Assembly: GCA_004352715.1 (NCBI GenBank)
Contig: SCFE01000003.1
Location: 2,550,570 to 2,614,569, forward strand
Length of the DNA stretch: 64,000 nucleotides
DNA from: Hofstenia miamia
Taxonomy: Eukaryota > Xenacoelomorpha > Acoela
Reading direction: 5' to 3'
Below, piece after piece: positions 35,505 to 49,863 of the stretch. The notes below the pieces were generated by a model. That model did not search any database and had not been told where the DNA came from. It saw only the letters and a program-made list of their open reading frames with translations. How positions within the stretch are numbered: position 1 is the stretch's first letter; each line of letters starts with the position of its first letter. Both the position numbers and the translations under genes were made by a program.

Positions 35505-38500
35505 ATTGCATATATTTGTAACCTGTACAGGTGACTGCATATATATATATATATGCAACTGCAAACCTTGTTATTAACAAGTTGTACATATTTGTTGTTA
35601 AAAAATTTCCATCATGTGATAGCGGCGTTGTTGAACAAGTTAGATAGGTTTTAAAATTAGTGTAAATATAAATATTGAGTTGCGAAGTTCTAGAATTAGC
35701 GATGGAAGTTAAAGGAATAGTTTTTAGAAGAAAAATGCTGATAACCTCACTTCCACAGGGATTTTTATGCGGCATTAGTGTATCAAAGGTTCTAATATGG
35801 AGAATATAGAGAATTGCAAATACAAAATTTACCCAAAAGGATATTGAAGCTCGAGGTCCGTCTGCGTAGAGGCATCGATGAAAGCTGAGTGGTTCTCATC
35901 GCAGATGACGCGAGCAACCTTAAGACACACTGGGTTCTTAGCATTACGACATGCTTCAATGGCTTCTTCATGCGTAACATTCAACAAGCTGATAGAATTC
36001 ACCTAAGAATATCTTATATAGTTCCTCAAGCAAAATATAACTGACCAAGTAGGTCAGTTGAACTGACCACTTAAATAGTGTTGTTCAGACTTTCTTCTCT
36101 ACAAATTATCCCTTTATGCTGCTGTAAACAAGATTATGCCATTGTTTTCATAAAAAAGCAACGTATTTCATGATTGGCATGAAAGACTCAAAATGTATGT
36201 TGTTTCCCTAACTTTGTTATCTTTCAAAATCCCCATAGTAGCAGCTTCAGTTATTTATCTTCAATAAAAATGAGCTATCCCAACATTAATGCAGTTTTAT
36301 TTACAAAATAACACTTTATTTCACAGCTTACCCCTTTGGTATAAGCAAATGATTAAATTTTTACATTTTTAACGTCAGATATTCCAAATTAATTAATACA
36401 GTTGTATTCCAACAATACCTAATTTATAAAAAATATGCATTCAATTTTCGAAGATTTGCTCTAAAAGACATTTAAAAATTCCTTATTCAATAACATTTCG
36501 CTGGAAATTTTTTCAAATTTAGTGCTTTATGTAAGCAAAACATGAAGATCGTCTCACGCAAGAATTTTCAGCCACTACGCATCAATGATGACCATAGTGT
36601 TAGTACAATACAGCTTGTGCAAAGTAACCCCGTTAATTAAAATATTTATTAAGTTAATTTTAATCAATATTTAGAATGATTTTTAATAAATTCAGAGGTA
36701 TTTCCATACAATGCTCATCTTAGAAGTTTCAGTTAACTGATGAACCCCAATTTCATGTTCAGCAAAATCCTTCCCCAATGACCATTATACATCATAGTTC
36801 TTGCTTGCTTTGCTCAATGAAATATTTAAAAAGTTTATATTCAAACAATGATATCTTCTAAAATATCTGCTTATTTCCTGATCAACTATTGATTTTTTGC
36901 TCGATTGATTGCTCTAGTATTTTGAGAGAATAAGATTTCTTTTATGTTGTCTAAATGTCAATTAAATATCTTAGCAAAAATTAATTTTGGAGCATTGTCC
37001 CAAATTGGATTGATTTTTATCTTAAGTAATCGTGGTATTTGGCAAATATGGCAACTTTGAAGTCACTATACTTTCTGAAATTCCAAAGCTTTTCAAAGTT
37101 TAATGTATGTTTGTATAATTGAATTTTAACTATGAGGTATTACTTAAAGTTGTGATGATTTCATTGCTTCTTTGTAATTTGATTCCAAGAAAAAATTCGA
37201 ATTCTTCTAGTAACCAAAAGATAGAGATACAACAATGGATAATTTACATATATACTTTGAAAGACGTCCCATTCATACATTAATTGCTTTAGCATTTTGA
37301 TATTAGACATGGTGACCCTACAATTATTATCCTGATGCTAAATATAAGAACATTATAAAAATTATTAATATCACTGTAATTCATCAATGCCTATAACTAA
37401 TATTTAATCAAAGTCCATGCCGCAGATTATTTTTAAAACAAGCGGGCGGCGAAATTTAATTAATTTCGGAAAAAGCGATCAATTTTTTCGGCTATTTCTG
37501 ACAGGTCGAGGATGAAATATTCGGCTATGATTTATCACAACTAATTGACAGTTATCGTATTTCTGCCTGAATTTAGTCAAATGTTGTTAAACTGATTGGG
37601 GCATGTTTGACAAAAAATCGGTTTCACTTTGCTTTGTTCTTAATTTGATATCTCTAAGGAATATATTTAAAGTTGAATGCTTACTTATTGCTTTTATACA
37701 TTTTAACAAGTTACGTGGGAAAATCTAAAAGAATGCGATTCAACGATGGACTACATATGGAAATAAATGTATTATGGTGATAAATCAATAGGGAACCCAG
37801 AAAGCATTTAAACATTTCAAAGAAACATGTGTTATATTAAGTTATATACTTAATTTAATAAACTTTGATTCACTAATTCAATTGAGACTTTGTTTTTGAA
37901 AAAAATTCTTGAATCCATTACAATATATTTTCAAAATGACGCGCTAACACAAAGAATTCAAACGGCTTAAAAGCTATTGCATATACGGTTTGCACCCTGT
38001 TCCAGAATCTGGATTTCAAAAGTCGCAATAAAAGGTTGTCCAAAAAACTTCATAACAAGCATGATAAAATTGATTATCAAACCAAAAAATGAAAATAATG
38101 AACTTAGTGTCATCATCAATGGTTTTATATTCATAAAATTTGAATTGCATTTTAAAACTCGCAAACATCTGTTACGAACCTTTAATAAAGGGGACATCCG
38201 TCAACAAAATTTCAAAAAGATACGTCTCATTTCAAACCCATTTTATAAAAATCAATGAAAAATATATTTTTCTTCAAGATTATATTGTGCTCTTTCTTTA
38301 TAGGAGTTCTTAAATACAAAAACGTTTAAATTAATGACGTTTACAGAGGCAGTCAATATGTTAATGAGCTATTGGAGAGTTTTGGCAATGATTGGGGGCC
38401 TAAGCCAATAAAGACATTGGTATTGAGCGGAAAACCATATTTTCTTTTAGACTAGAAACTCTTCAGGCTCTTAAGATTTCATCTCACTATTTCATGCACA

Positions 38501-41500
38501 ATTCCGTCAATATTACTTAGCAAATGTGACGATCAAAAGTATAGTTTTTGACAGCTTCAACTTCCCTACGATAGATTGCAACATATTTAACATAGATAAT
38601 AACATAATTACTTTATAAAATTTTGAAACACATTTCTTGATGAAAGTTTTGGATATAAATTAGTTGAAGGAGCACATGAAAGATAATAACTATCATCTCC
38701 GAAGATTTTCCATTTAAAGTATTATGCATTATAAATATTTCATCATAGGAAATGCAAATTAATAACGGATTTAGTAATTATGCAAATATTATGATAACGG
38801 GACAACCTATTCCCATTATTAATTTAGCTGTCGGCACTTTCAAAAAAAATCATCGGCTCGTCAAAATGCAATTTAATTAGAAACTTCGATAACATCAATA
38901 GAATGAGTCAAGTGCAGGCATGGCAAAGCTCTGTCAAAAGAGAAAATGACATAGGGGAGAAGAAAAACCCAAGAGAACCACGCGTCAATCAGTGCAGGCG
39001 AGGAAACTGCGAAAAAGTTTAAAATAAAAGAAGTTTGATAAAATGCAGGATGGAAGATTAGCACCTGGCCTATTGTTTTCCATTATATCCATTTAATAAT
39101 ACAACTTACGAAATTTTTATTCACTTAATTTCAATCCTTTTTACTGAAAAATTAACTGGTCTGTAAACTAACTAAAAAGGTGTTTTGTAACTTTAGCATT
39201 GAAAGCAATTATACATGTACTGAGATAAGGAAATCTATGGTTATTGTAACCCTTCTATAAGATTAAAGTTTGGAAGAGGTAAGTACAGTCACTCGGTACT
39301 ATTTTAAGAAATAGTCTATTTGAGAAATTGTCTGTGGATTCACGTACTTTGAACTAACTTAAGAGAAGCGTGCACACAGTATCAAATTAAGAGCGTGAAA
39401 TTCTTAAAATATTGAAAATATAGAACTTGCAAATACATCTCACCACTATAATAGTTAATATTTTTTTAAATTTTTTACAATTTTTTTTAACTAGACATTC
39501 AAAATCAATGTTGAATACCTGACTTGGGCATTTCATACATAAAATATTTAGTAGTACTACTACTATAAACATCCTGGGCATAGACATTGTAGGGTAACTG
39601 TAAATTTTCCAGAAAAACCATTGATCTTGCTATATAACATAAATATTTGCATGTAAGAGATAAATGTGAATTTGCAAATTACAATTTATTTCTTTTAAAA
39701 AAAAATATGTTGCGTGCGCAAACACTTAAAATATTTGTTCTTTTAAAATATTAGTACAAAACTTGAATTATCATTAATGTCCTAGTTTAAACTCTATTTT
39801 ATATACATGCACTAGTTTAGTATTGTAAGTAATCTCATCCTAAGTTTCAAAAACTATATTAACCCATGCATGTATATAATCCGATTTATATTTACCCATC
39901 CTTCTAGCGAACTAAATTTGAAATTTGCTAGAAAATATGAATGCACTTTAAATTATATCCATTCCAAATACAAAATATAATCTTAGTAGATAAGTCTGGT
40001 TACTGCAGTACTGCCTTTTTAATGGCCTTAAAAATCATGTTATATATCAATTTATGAGATAAATTGGAAATTTTTCCAAAGTGTATAATTTTAGTGCTGT
40101 TTGATCAAAAGTAAATATAAAGGTGAACTCTAAATTTGGTTGAAACTTAAGGAAGAATCAAAGAAATTGTAGAGCATTGAGGCGAATAGCATTTTTCAAA
40201 TTAGTTATTAAATTTCATCATCAAAGGAAAAAGCGAAATTAATTTTAATTCATCATTTTTACATCCAAGTTATTAAAATTCTAACTTTCCAGAAATTTCT
40301 TATGGCTTAATCAATAATAGAAAGTTTTTTTGAAAGTAATTCAAATTTGTGTCCTAACCTTCTCGCTAAATCAGGGAAACACATAAACTCATAGTTATAA
40401 TTCTCAGCAATATTTTATGAAATAAAATTGTATATACTTGTATTTTTTATTTTCATTTATTTTGCAAAGGGTGTAAGTATGTTGTCAGGGATTCTATTAC
40501 CACAAAGAATAATAAAAGTTTAAAAAATTGGAAATAATATTGACTTAGTAAAAAGAAATTTGAATTTTTTAATCAAATTTATAAATTGTCAGGCGGTTGC
40601 CCCCTAACTGCATATTGGCACAAGCCGTTTTGTCAAATATTGTTTTCCTATTTTTAATAGTGGGAATCTTGGGATTTGGACACATCTATTGACAAGAGTG
40701 TGCTTCCCAGATATGATGAACTTTTGTGAAGAGCTATTACTGCTCTGGAATTATATAAAAATCCTATTTTTGCAAAAACGTAGATTCTTGCATACCTAGT
40801 GTTCTAATAATTAGAAGTCCAAGGACAATGGCATCAAAAGTAACCTCAAATATTTAGTTTTCTGTAAAAATCCCATCAAGAGAAGACGATTCTCTATTAT
40901 TGTTTTGCGGGCTAGCCCGGAACCGCGAGCTGCCCGAGGTCCACGGGCTTGATGAAATACGGGCGTACCTGATAATCCACATTTACTAAATTAAACTAGA
41001 TTTTCTTTTTCGTGTTTGACTTTGTTTAAGCTTCTGTACAAATGGTACAATTTTTGTTGCAGAAACAGTTATCACATGCAATTTGATGGCATAAATGGGA
41101 AATATTTTGAATTATACAAGGGACATAGACATAAATGGGTNCATATTGGCACAAGCCGTTTTGTCAAATATTGTTTTCCTATTTTTAATAGTGGGAATCT
41201 TGGGATTTGGACACATCTATTGACAAGAGTGTGCTTCCCAGATATGATGAACTTTTGTGAAGAGCTATTACTGCTCTGGAATTATATAAAAATCCTATTT
41301 TTGCAAAAACGTAGATTCTTGCATACCTAGTGTTCTAATAATTAGAAGTCCAAGGACAATGGCATCAAAAGTAACCTCAAATATTTAGTTTTCTGTAAAA
41401 ATCCCATCAAGAGAAGACGATTCTCTATTATTGTTTTGCGGGCTAGCCCGGAACCGCGAGCTGCCCGAGGTCCACGGGCTTGATGAAATACGGGCGTACC

Positions 41501-44500
41501 TGATAATCCACATTTACTAAATTAAACTAGATTTTCTTTTTCGTGTTTGACTTTGTTTAAGCTTCTGTACAAATGGTACAATTTTTGTTGCAGAAACAGT
41601 TATCACATGCAATTTGATGGCATAAATGGGAAATATTTTGAATTATACAAGAAACATAGACATAAATGGGTGGGGCTATTCTTTATTTTACGGACTCTGG
41701 TGGACTCGGGCATCAAATATGAAACGCCCACAAGTCTCTATTCTCTATCCCGTGGTGTTTTCAGATTTTAGATATTTACATTATTTAGGGAGTAATGAGC
41801 ATTTAAAAATTTATTATGGAAAACATCAAAAACTGTAGAAATCGCCTGAGCTGTTTGGGGTTAACCTTACATTTGAAAATAATACTTTAAAAATACAGTA
41901 ATGTTTTCAAATGAACCACTTGCCAAAAGTAGCTTTGCTTGCAGTTTCAAATTTAAATTTGCATTTATATTGTGTTGAAACCTTTTTCTCCCACCGACTT
42001 ACAATTATGTAAGATGCTCATTGACGTTTTCTAAATTGGCCAAAATAATGGGATTTTTAATTAGCAAAGAAATGCAATTACTTCGCTTTCCCATTTTAAC
42101 TGTACTTGACTCTCTTTAACAAACACTAAAAATATCAATTTTAGGTTTTTAAGTCAAATTTAAGTAACAGACGATTGGAGAAAATCCCGACTCGAAGTTT
42201 TAGCGAAAAAATTCTAAAAAATGTTTTTTTAAGTGAAGAATAACTTATAGAAAGCAAAGCTTTAAGCAAACGTTAAATATTTTAAACACACATACAGAAA
42301 AATTTTTCTTTCAGATTTATTCTAAATTTCTTGTGTATGCGTTATTCAATTCAGTAAGACAGAAAAAACATAGGCTTGCTAAAAAAATTATTTTCTTCTC
42401 GTCAATTATTGACTGGCGCTAAATACTATTTAGCAGCATTTTCTAATGCGCATATATATATATATATATATATATACTACTATATATATACTATATATGT
42501 GTATATAAATCCTGGCACATGATTCATTTTCAAATCTGCATAATTTTGCTGTTAGTAGATTTTTGAGTGAAAGAAAATAAAATTTAGAAATTTAATGTTT
42601 GTATTACTTTATTTTCCGATGCTTTGTATTTAATTTGGTATAAATCATAGAGAAAATTAATTAAGTGGAATTCTTTGATATCTACTGATAAAAGTAATTT
42701 CTCTAAAATCTATAATACATGTCTTTGAAAATTTGTGGCAGAATCGATTTTTGGAAACTTTATTTACATTTTAACAAAATAAGGCTCAAGAAAAGAAAAT
42801 ATTATCACACATGGAAACGCAATGTTTACAAGTTTATGACGATAAAAGTGGATAGTACAACAATTAAATTGTATCAAAGTCGAAAACACTGAAGAAATAG
42901 GGCAAAATCACTCAAACAATTTAGTGTTGAAGTGGGTAATCTTTGAAAGTTACACTTAACAGCTGCGGTAGATCAATTTAAATAGCGTTGTGTCAGTTTC
43001 AAAGGTGGGGACAGACTACCTGCTTATATTTACAAATTGATAACACACCAACCAGAAATTGTTTGTTAAACATTTCTAAATTGAAAACAACCAGTTTTTT
43101 AAACAAATAGCCAAAATATGAACACTTGCTTTTGAAAATTTTCAATTGATTTTTTACAATGAGTGATGGCCTATTCAAAATTGGTAACTCAAGAATGGAT
43201 AAATATGTGAAATATGAAAAAAATACCATTAAATAGAAAAGTGTCGCTCTCTTAATGGTGTTTTAAATTTTCTTTTGAACACGGTAGGCCTCAGCAAAGC
43301 TTGGGTGGCTTATTTACCAAAATAGCTGAGGTTAGTTATTAAATTTCTGATTGACTTTTTTAAAAACCGATTTCCATTGCAATTTGTTCATGAAAAATAT
43401 TTACCACTCATGTTTATCATGATAGATGTCGTGGGCAAATTTTTTTGGTCGGGAGCTATGAAGATCCTAAAGGTCACACACAAGATTTGTAATATTAATC
43501 CTATACTTGGCATGGTTTAGCAAAAATCTTAAGGGAGCCTTAGAGGCAAGAGTTCCATGGCATAGAGAATAACGGTCCAAACACCCTTCGAGTAGTGATA
43601 ATTTGAGAAAATTCAAAGAAACAAATTATTGTAATAAGCTATAAATCAAATTTTAAAAAAACATTCAGTTCAGAAATTTTATAAAATTGTAAGTAATTTA
43701 TATAGAGATTCCGAGGAACCGAATTGTATTATTGTCACTAAAAAGAAAAACATGTCTACATTATTAATCCCTGCTTCGGGGAGAACCATCATAGGAAACC
43801 AAGTTCTCCCACGGTTAATGGCGTGATAATTACATTGGAGCACTTTCAAAAATAGATCTGTCAATATACCAAAACTTCAAAATGTTGTAATTGGCTTGGA
43901 GATAATTATTTAAAATTGTGAAAAAACGTTTTGTGCTTTAGGGTTGAAGGCAATTTAAGTGATTTTTGTAAATTTGGAATGTTTCTAGCACATAATATCG
44001 TGTAGAGTAGAAAACGCATGCGCAAGTGCCATCATGGTCACATATTAGTTTGCAAAAAAGCCACATTACAATATTTAGGCTTAACCCAGAGTTGGAACCT
44101 TGGCTAAGTGGTATATAAACAGGTTCGGCCCGATCAGGCATGGCCTCATTTCTCTTATTAATCTGTTTCACTAATAATTTTAACTCATAATGCCTAAATA
44201 TGTGCCTATAATGTTAGGTATCTTCTTGGAATAAAATGTCTGCTTTGAAAATAATTTTCTCATGACGTTCCTAAAATAACCTGAGCAAGATTTAATGGGC
44301 CTAAGAATTATATATTTTAAAGTTCCAATTACATTTGCATCGTAACTAACAAGTAGTGTAAATCAACAGATAGAAACTGCATTCGTCTTCAATTGCATAT
44401 TTTAAGCTTAGAATACGAACAACTCTAAAGAACACTTGATTTGTAGTGATTTTAAATGGTTTGTGTTAGTTATAGAAAGAATTTTGAGCAGATTTGGAAT

Positions 44501-45746
44501 TGGAACCTAAGTTAAAAGTTAAGCTTTAAGTTTGGTGAATTTTATATGTTGTAACTATTTTTAGTAATTGTTAAATGTAATGTCCTGATTGGATAGCGGT
44601 GGAATGTTTATCGATGCCCTTTGAAATGATTGTTTGAGTGATACGTCGGGAAAGAAAAGGTTAAACTGAAAGAGAGAGTGATATTAGTTTGAGTGCTTAT
44701 AAAGATTCAATAAAAGGTATTAAGTTTTAAACAATGGCAGTTCAATATACTGAAATCTTTTTAAAGTATTGGGACAGAAAAAATAAGATAAATTCCGCTT
44801 AGATTATCGCTACAAGTGTTGGAATCGGTATACATAGATTAAATTAGCGCTTCCTTTAAACCCATTCTATTTCAACGCAGTCATATGGATTTGTTCTGTT
44901 TTACTTGACCTGTTCATACGTGAAAACTATAACGACATAATTGTCTCTAATGGTTAAATGCTACGCTTGATTATTTCTCGCTGAAGCTAGGGTTAAATTG
45001 AGGATCTGAATAAACCACTCATGAGGGTTTCATTAAATATAATCCAATTAGACAAATATAGTAGTTGAGGAACACGATGATAATGTTATGCCCGTTTCGT
45101 CTGGTTTTGTACGTTTTTGTATTTCACTTGTGATTAGGATGGGGGCGGACGCTAAGCCACTTTTAGCTAATCTCATATAGTCATTAGTAATTATATTATA
45201 TATAATCTATTTCATCCTAAGTTTGAGCCGCATAAAAAACTATGTTATCCTGGTTTTGCGCGGACTGAGTCTGGGCCATTTAATTTTGCCCTTGATCAGT
45301 CTGGGAAAAATGCAAAAGAATTCTTAAAAAAATTTTGGAAATTTATATATATATAAATACANNNNNNNNNNNNNNNNNNNNNNNNNNNNNNNNNNNNNNN
45401 NNNNNNNNNNNNNNNNNNNNNNNNNNNNNNNNNNNNNNNNNNNNNNNNNNNNNNNNNNNNNNNNNNNNNNNNNNNNNNNNNNNNNNNNNNNNNNNNNNNN
45501 NNNNNNNNNNNNNNNNNNNNNNNNNNNNNNNNNNNNNNNNNNNNNNNNNNNNNNNNNNNNNNNNNNNNNNNNNNNNNNNNNNNNNNNNNNNNNNNNNNNN
45601 NNNNNNNNNNNNNNNNNNNNNNNNNNNNNNNNNNNNNNNNNNNNNNNNNNNNNNNNNNNNNNNNNNNNNNNNNNNNNNNNNNNNNNNNNNNNNNNNNNNN
45701 NNNNNNNNNNNNNNNNNNNNNNNNNNNNNNNNNNNNNNNNNNNNNN

Positions 45747-45779
<33 letters not shown>

Positions 45780-46471
45780 ATTGATTGCTCAGTTTCTAAT
45801 TTTAGTCCATATTTTAATTTAAAATATAATCATCATACTATTTCGTATTGCTTTAGATTTAGAGTGTATTCAAACGGAGGTAAATTTGGACGAGGAATCT
45901 TTTTCTTATTATCCAAACTCGAGAGCATAATTTTCGATAAAAACAATGAAATGTTCGTCGGAATGCTTTAATTTATCTTAGCGAATCAAAGCATTTGACG
46001 ATAATGTTAAGTGATGTATGGAACACAATATCTGCCTAAATAATTGAATTTTAAAGAAATAATTACATTTAAAAATCAATTCTTTCTCGAATTAAGAAAT
46101 TTCAAGGATGCAGAAAGTAATTAAGAATACTATTAAATGCACAAAATTTAATTGGATCTCTTTCTATCTATTTAAAATGGTATGACACGTTTTAAAATGC
46201 CTTTTTTTGTCGCCGGGATGTTCTGATTGTCATTTCAGAGAACTGAATTCTTTTATTGTATACTTAAAGAGATATAAAACTCCATCTAAAAACATAAAAA
46301 CCTTTTTAAAAGATAGTTTTTCATAAATTGTTTAAGGATTTCCTTAAAATTATATATATATAAAGGTTATTTCGAAGCTTCACACAATAAGCAAATATAT
46401 TTGATATATGGTAAAGAATTATATGGAGTTTTATTTTTTAGTTTTTAAGCTAAGAAGTATCTGTTATATTC

Positions 46472-46514
<43 letters not shown>

Positions 46515-48226
46515 ATTGATTGCTCAGTTTCTAATTTTAGTCCATATTTTAATTTAAAATANNNNNNNNNNNNNNNNNNNNNTATATATATATTATGTAT
46601 ATACAACACTATCTAGTCATCAAGGATTCATGTTCAATATCGAAAATTATAAATATTGTTCCAACAGCTTATGCAAGTAAATAGGTTAGGGTAATTCACG
46701 AGGAATTGTGAAACATGAAAGACAATGAAAATGTTGACTCAAATAAAAGTCCATTACTATTTACTAAGTAATTAATTTGAAATACTTACACAGAACATAA
46801 CCACAAATAAATTTAATAAATAAAAGTATGTCATAAAATTCTGATTGGAAGTTTAATTAATTTTCCATTCTGATATAATATTTCAGAATGGCTTTTATCA
46901 CAGGTTTGATTGAAAAATTTGACGCGCTTTACTACCTAATGGATTGTTTCCATGGCTTAATACTAGAATTAAGGATAGCTTCAAACCATAGCACACAAAT
47001 ATTATATGAATAGAAATCCGAATACAATAAACCAGGTCTAATTGCATAACTTTCATATACGTTACAAATGAAGAGTCCTTGTAATTGCAGTGTTAAAATA
47101 CATGTACATTGTGGGAAAACAACAAATCGTTATCTGTTTTTGTATTTACATTCAAAGTATAGCAATGGAATTATATAAATATAGTTATATATATATATAT
47201 ATCTATGTCTCTTACACACATCTGGTTAGTTATTAAATTTCNNNNNNNNNNNNNNNNNNNNNNNNNNNNNNNNNNNNNNNNNNNNNNNNNNNNNNNNNNN
47301 NNNNNNNNNNNNTTCTGTAGTAAGCTTTGTGAGTCAGATAAAAGTACTTTTAGATTTTGCTATTTGTACTTTGGAATTCAAATTAATTTACCATTCAATA
47401 GTAAATATTAATTTGAAAAACCTTGCGGTGCATTACTAGCGGTGTCTAACGGGTTTTGTACTTTGAAGTGACCGCGGTCAACTGGGTGAGACATTAAGTT
47501 TCGTTTTCTTGGAGAATTGTGGAATCTCTCAACTGATTGTTTCACTTCAAAGGATATTGAGGGATGCGTGGATTATGTTTCCAATTTTCCTCTCTCACTT
47601 GTAATTAGACGCTTCAATTATTAAATTAAAACTTATTCCTGGGTACTTTGATGGTTATATACTCCACAAGAGGTGTTTAAGTGTTAAGTTACAATTAAAG
47701 CTCTTGTTAGCACCCAAAGCATAGACACGTTTTTAATCCAAAAAGAATCAAAATTTCTCAGAAGTTCTTTCAAATACAACACAGTAAATCCATAAAGTTA
47801 ATAACATCCTGCATTGCTAAGTCAATGGAAAATAACATACATCCATTTTTGGAGAAACATTTTGGTTAAATAGTATAACTATAACCAGCTTCCATTTTAT
47901 TATTTAAAGAAATGTACTAAAATGGTTCTCTAATTTTAAGAACACATAAATACGCTTATAAGAATAAATAGATTTACAGTATCTTGAAATAATTTTAAGG
48001 TTTAATTTAGCGACAGTTATATGTAACAGTTGAACAAAATTTTTATATTTAAAGAAGAAATTGCAAAAAAACAATTACTATAAACAATTGGAAGCATTTA
48101 TCTAATATAGTGAATATCCTTAAGCAAATATTCTTAATTATTATATGATGTATTTATAAATTCATAGCAATTCTTTTGGTTTTTTATGGATGTTGCAGTA
48201 AATTACTGCAGATTTCTTAGATTTAT

Positions 48227-48257
<31 letters not shown>

Positions 48258-49802
48258 TGTGCTTTGCAACTTTTTTGTTTTATTTTCTACATTATTTTTT
48301 TCAAGTAAATTGTCCAAGTGACAGCTATTTTATTTCAGCTGCAAGGTGTGAAATTTTTCTCACTAATTGCCACTATGTACACAACTGCAATATAATTTCA
48401 TTTCACATCAGTTGATCAAAATGAATTTGAACAACGAAGAATAATAATTAATTATGAAACTTTTTATCAAAAATAGTCCCGTTTCCAGGATAAAATGATG
48501 ACGTCATCGCATGTTCATGATGTCATCATAAAAGTACCGAAAAATTTTTCGTTCTACGTATTACTACTGCTTTTTCAAATGTCAAATCTCTAACATTGCC
48601 CTATCAAGAGATAAGAGTTTGCTACAAGAGTGCACCCTGGCCTGAACAGCCTCCAAATAGCCCGATCTTAGTAGGGTTAATAAAGCGGTAGTTTAATTTG
48701 AAAAATCTGTTGTTAATTTGTATGTGAATAGTAATTGAACTTTCAATAACTCCATTTAAAATCAAGCACTATAGAACATTAGTAAAGATAGATAAAAATT
48801 CGCTTTTAAAGAAAAATTAGAATCTTAAGAAGCTGCGGGCGCATTACCTATTGTTTTAACTACATAAATTATCAAATCAGTGATAAATATTTCTTTGCTA
48901 TTGTAAACCTAGAGGAAGATAAAATATTTATCGAAATCTAGAAACTACTGCGAATTGAAGGTAAAACTTCACAAAAGAGTTTTATCTCTAATTGCATCCG
49001 TATTTCAAACCGTCAAAGTGCAAATTCACAAAGTGTCTCTTCACTGTCACCATGTGAAACGTCATCAACAAATCTGAATAATTAATACGGTATTAAAAGA
49101 GCAGAAGGCAGAATTATTGCTTCCAGAATGCTAAGATGTCAATTTCAGCTACAATCTTTTGTAAATAATTCAGTCTTCCCTCCCGTCCCGAGGCGATTAA
49201 GAACAGAAGAAACGTGTCCCGCCCACAACCCAATGTAACTGTTCGAATACGGAAATTAGCAATGACTAAATCGATAGTTAATTTATAGCGGTCAACTTCA
49301 AAGCCATTTCAAATTTAATAATTGTCTGCCCATTAACGTTTGAAGTCGCCGCCATCGATTTACAAAATACTCTAAATAAATTGTCTTTATTTGAAAAAAA
49401 ATTAATATAATATACAAAAAGGAATCATCAAATACAGAAATCTGTTAACTAAAAGTCAGCTATAATAGCAAAACATTCATAATAAATTTTAAAGATAAAA
49501 GGAAGCCATAATACAAAACGAAAATTGCACTTTAATAAACATGCTCAAATTTCCATATCACATCAATGCATTCAATATGATTTATTCATGGACTGTTGAT
49601 CTTTTCTTTCAATCTATTTTCTGAAGGCTACTAATGCTAGTAAAATCAAAGAAAAATTACTTAAAAAAATTTGAATTGTACCCCAGTATATCTAACTGAA
49701 TTAGATGTATAAAATATTTTTTCAATTATATATTTCAAAATAGTGCAGACAATAATGAAATTGGAAATGTAAGGTATTGAACATGATTTCATTATAATAT
49801 TA

Positions 49803-49863
<61 letters not shown>

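Noticed and set aside
28179-35832. A second PDZ domain expected from the PDZRN family
   Set aside because: I looked on the minus strand between exons 5 and 7 and found only exon 6, whose phases fit both neighbours directly. A divergent exon cannot be excluded without a profile search.
37967-38258. Overlapping 93- and 76-codon frames on opposite strands
   Set aside because: Mutual antisense shadows without domains or clear splice sites.
44100-44135. tRNA or tRNA-derived SINE: TGGCTAAGTGG (box A-like) followed by GGTTCGGCCC (box B-like)
   Set aside because: The boxes are only about 20 bases apart and no acceptor or anticodon stem can be drawn, so a chance match is more likely.
49800-49863. 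CRISPR-like regular repeat
   Set aside because: It is a simple (ATT)n microsatellite in a eukaryotic intron.
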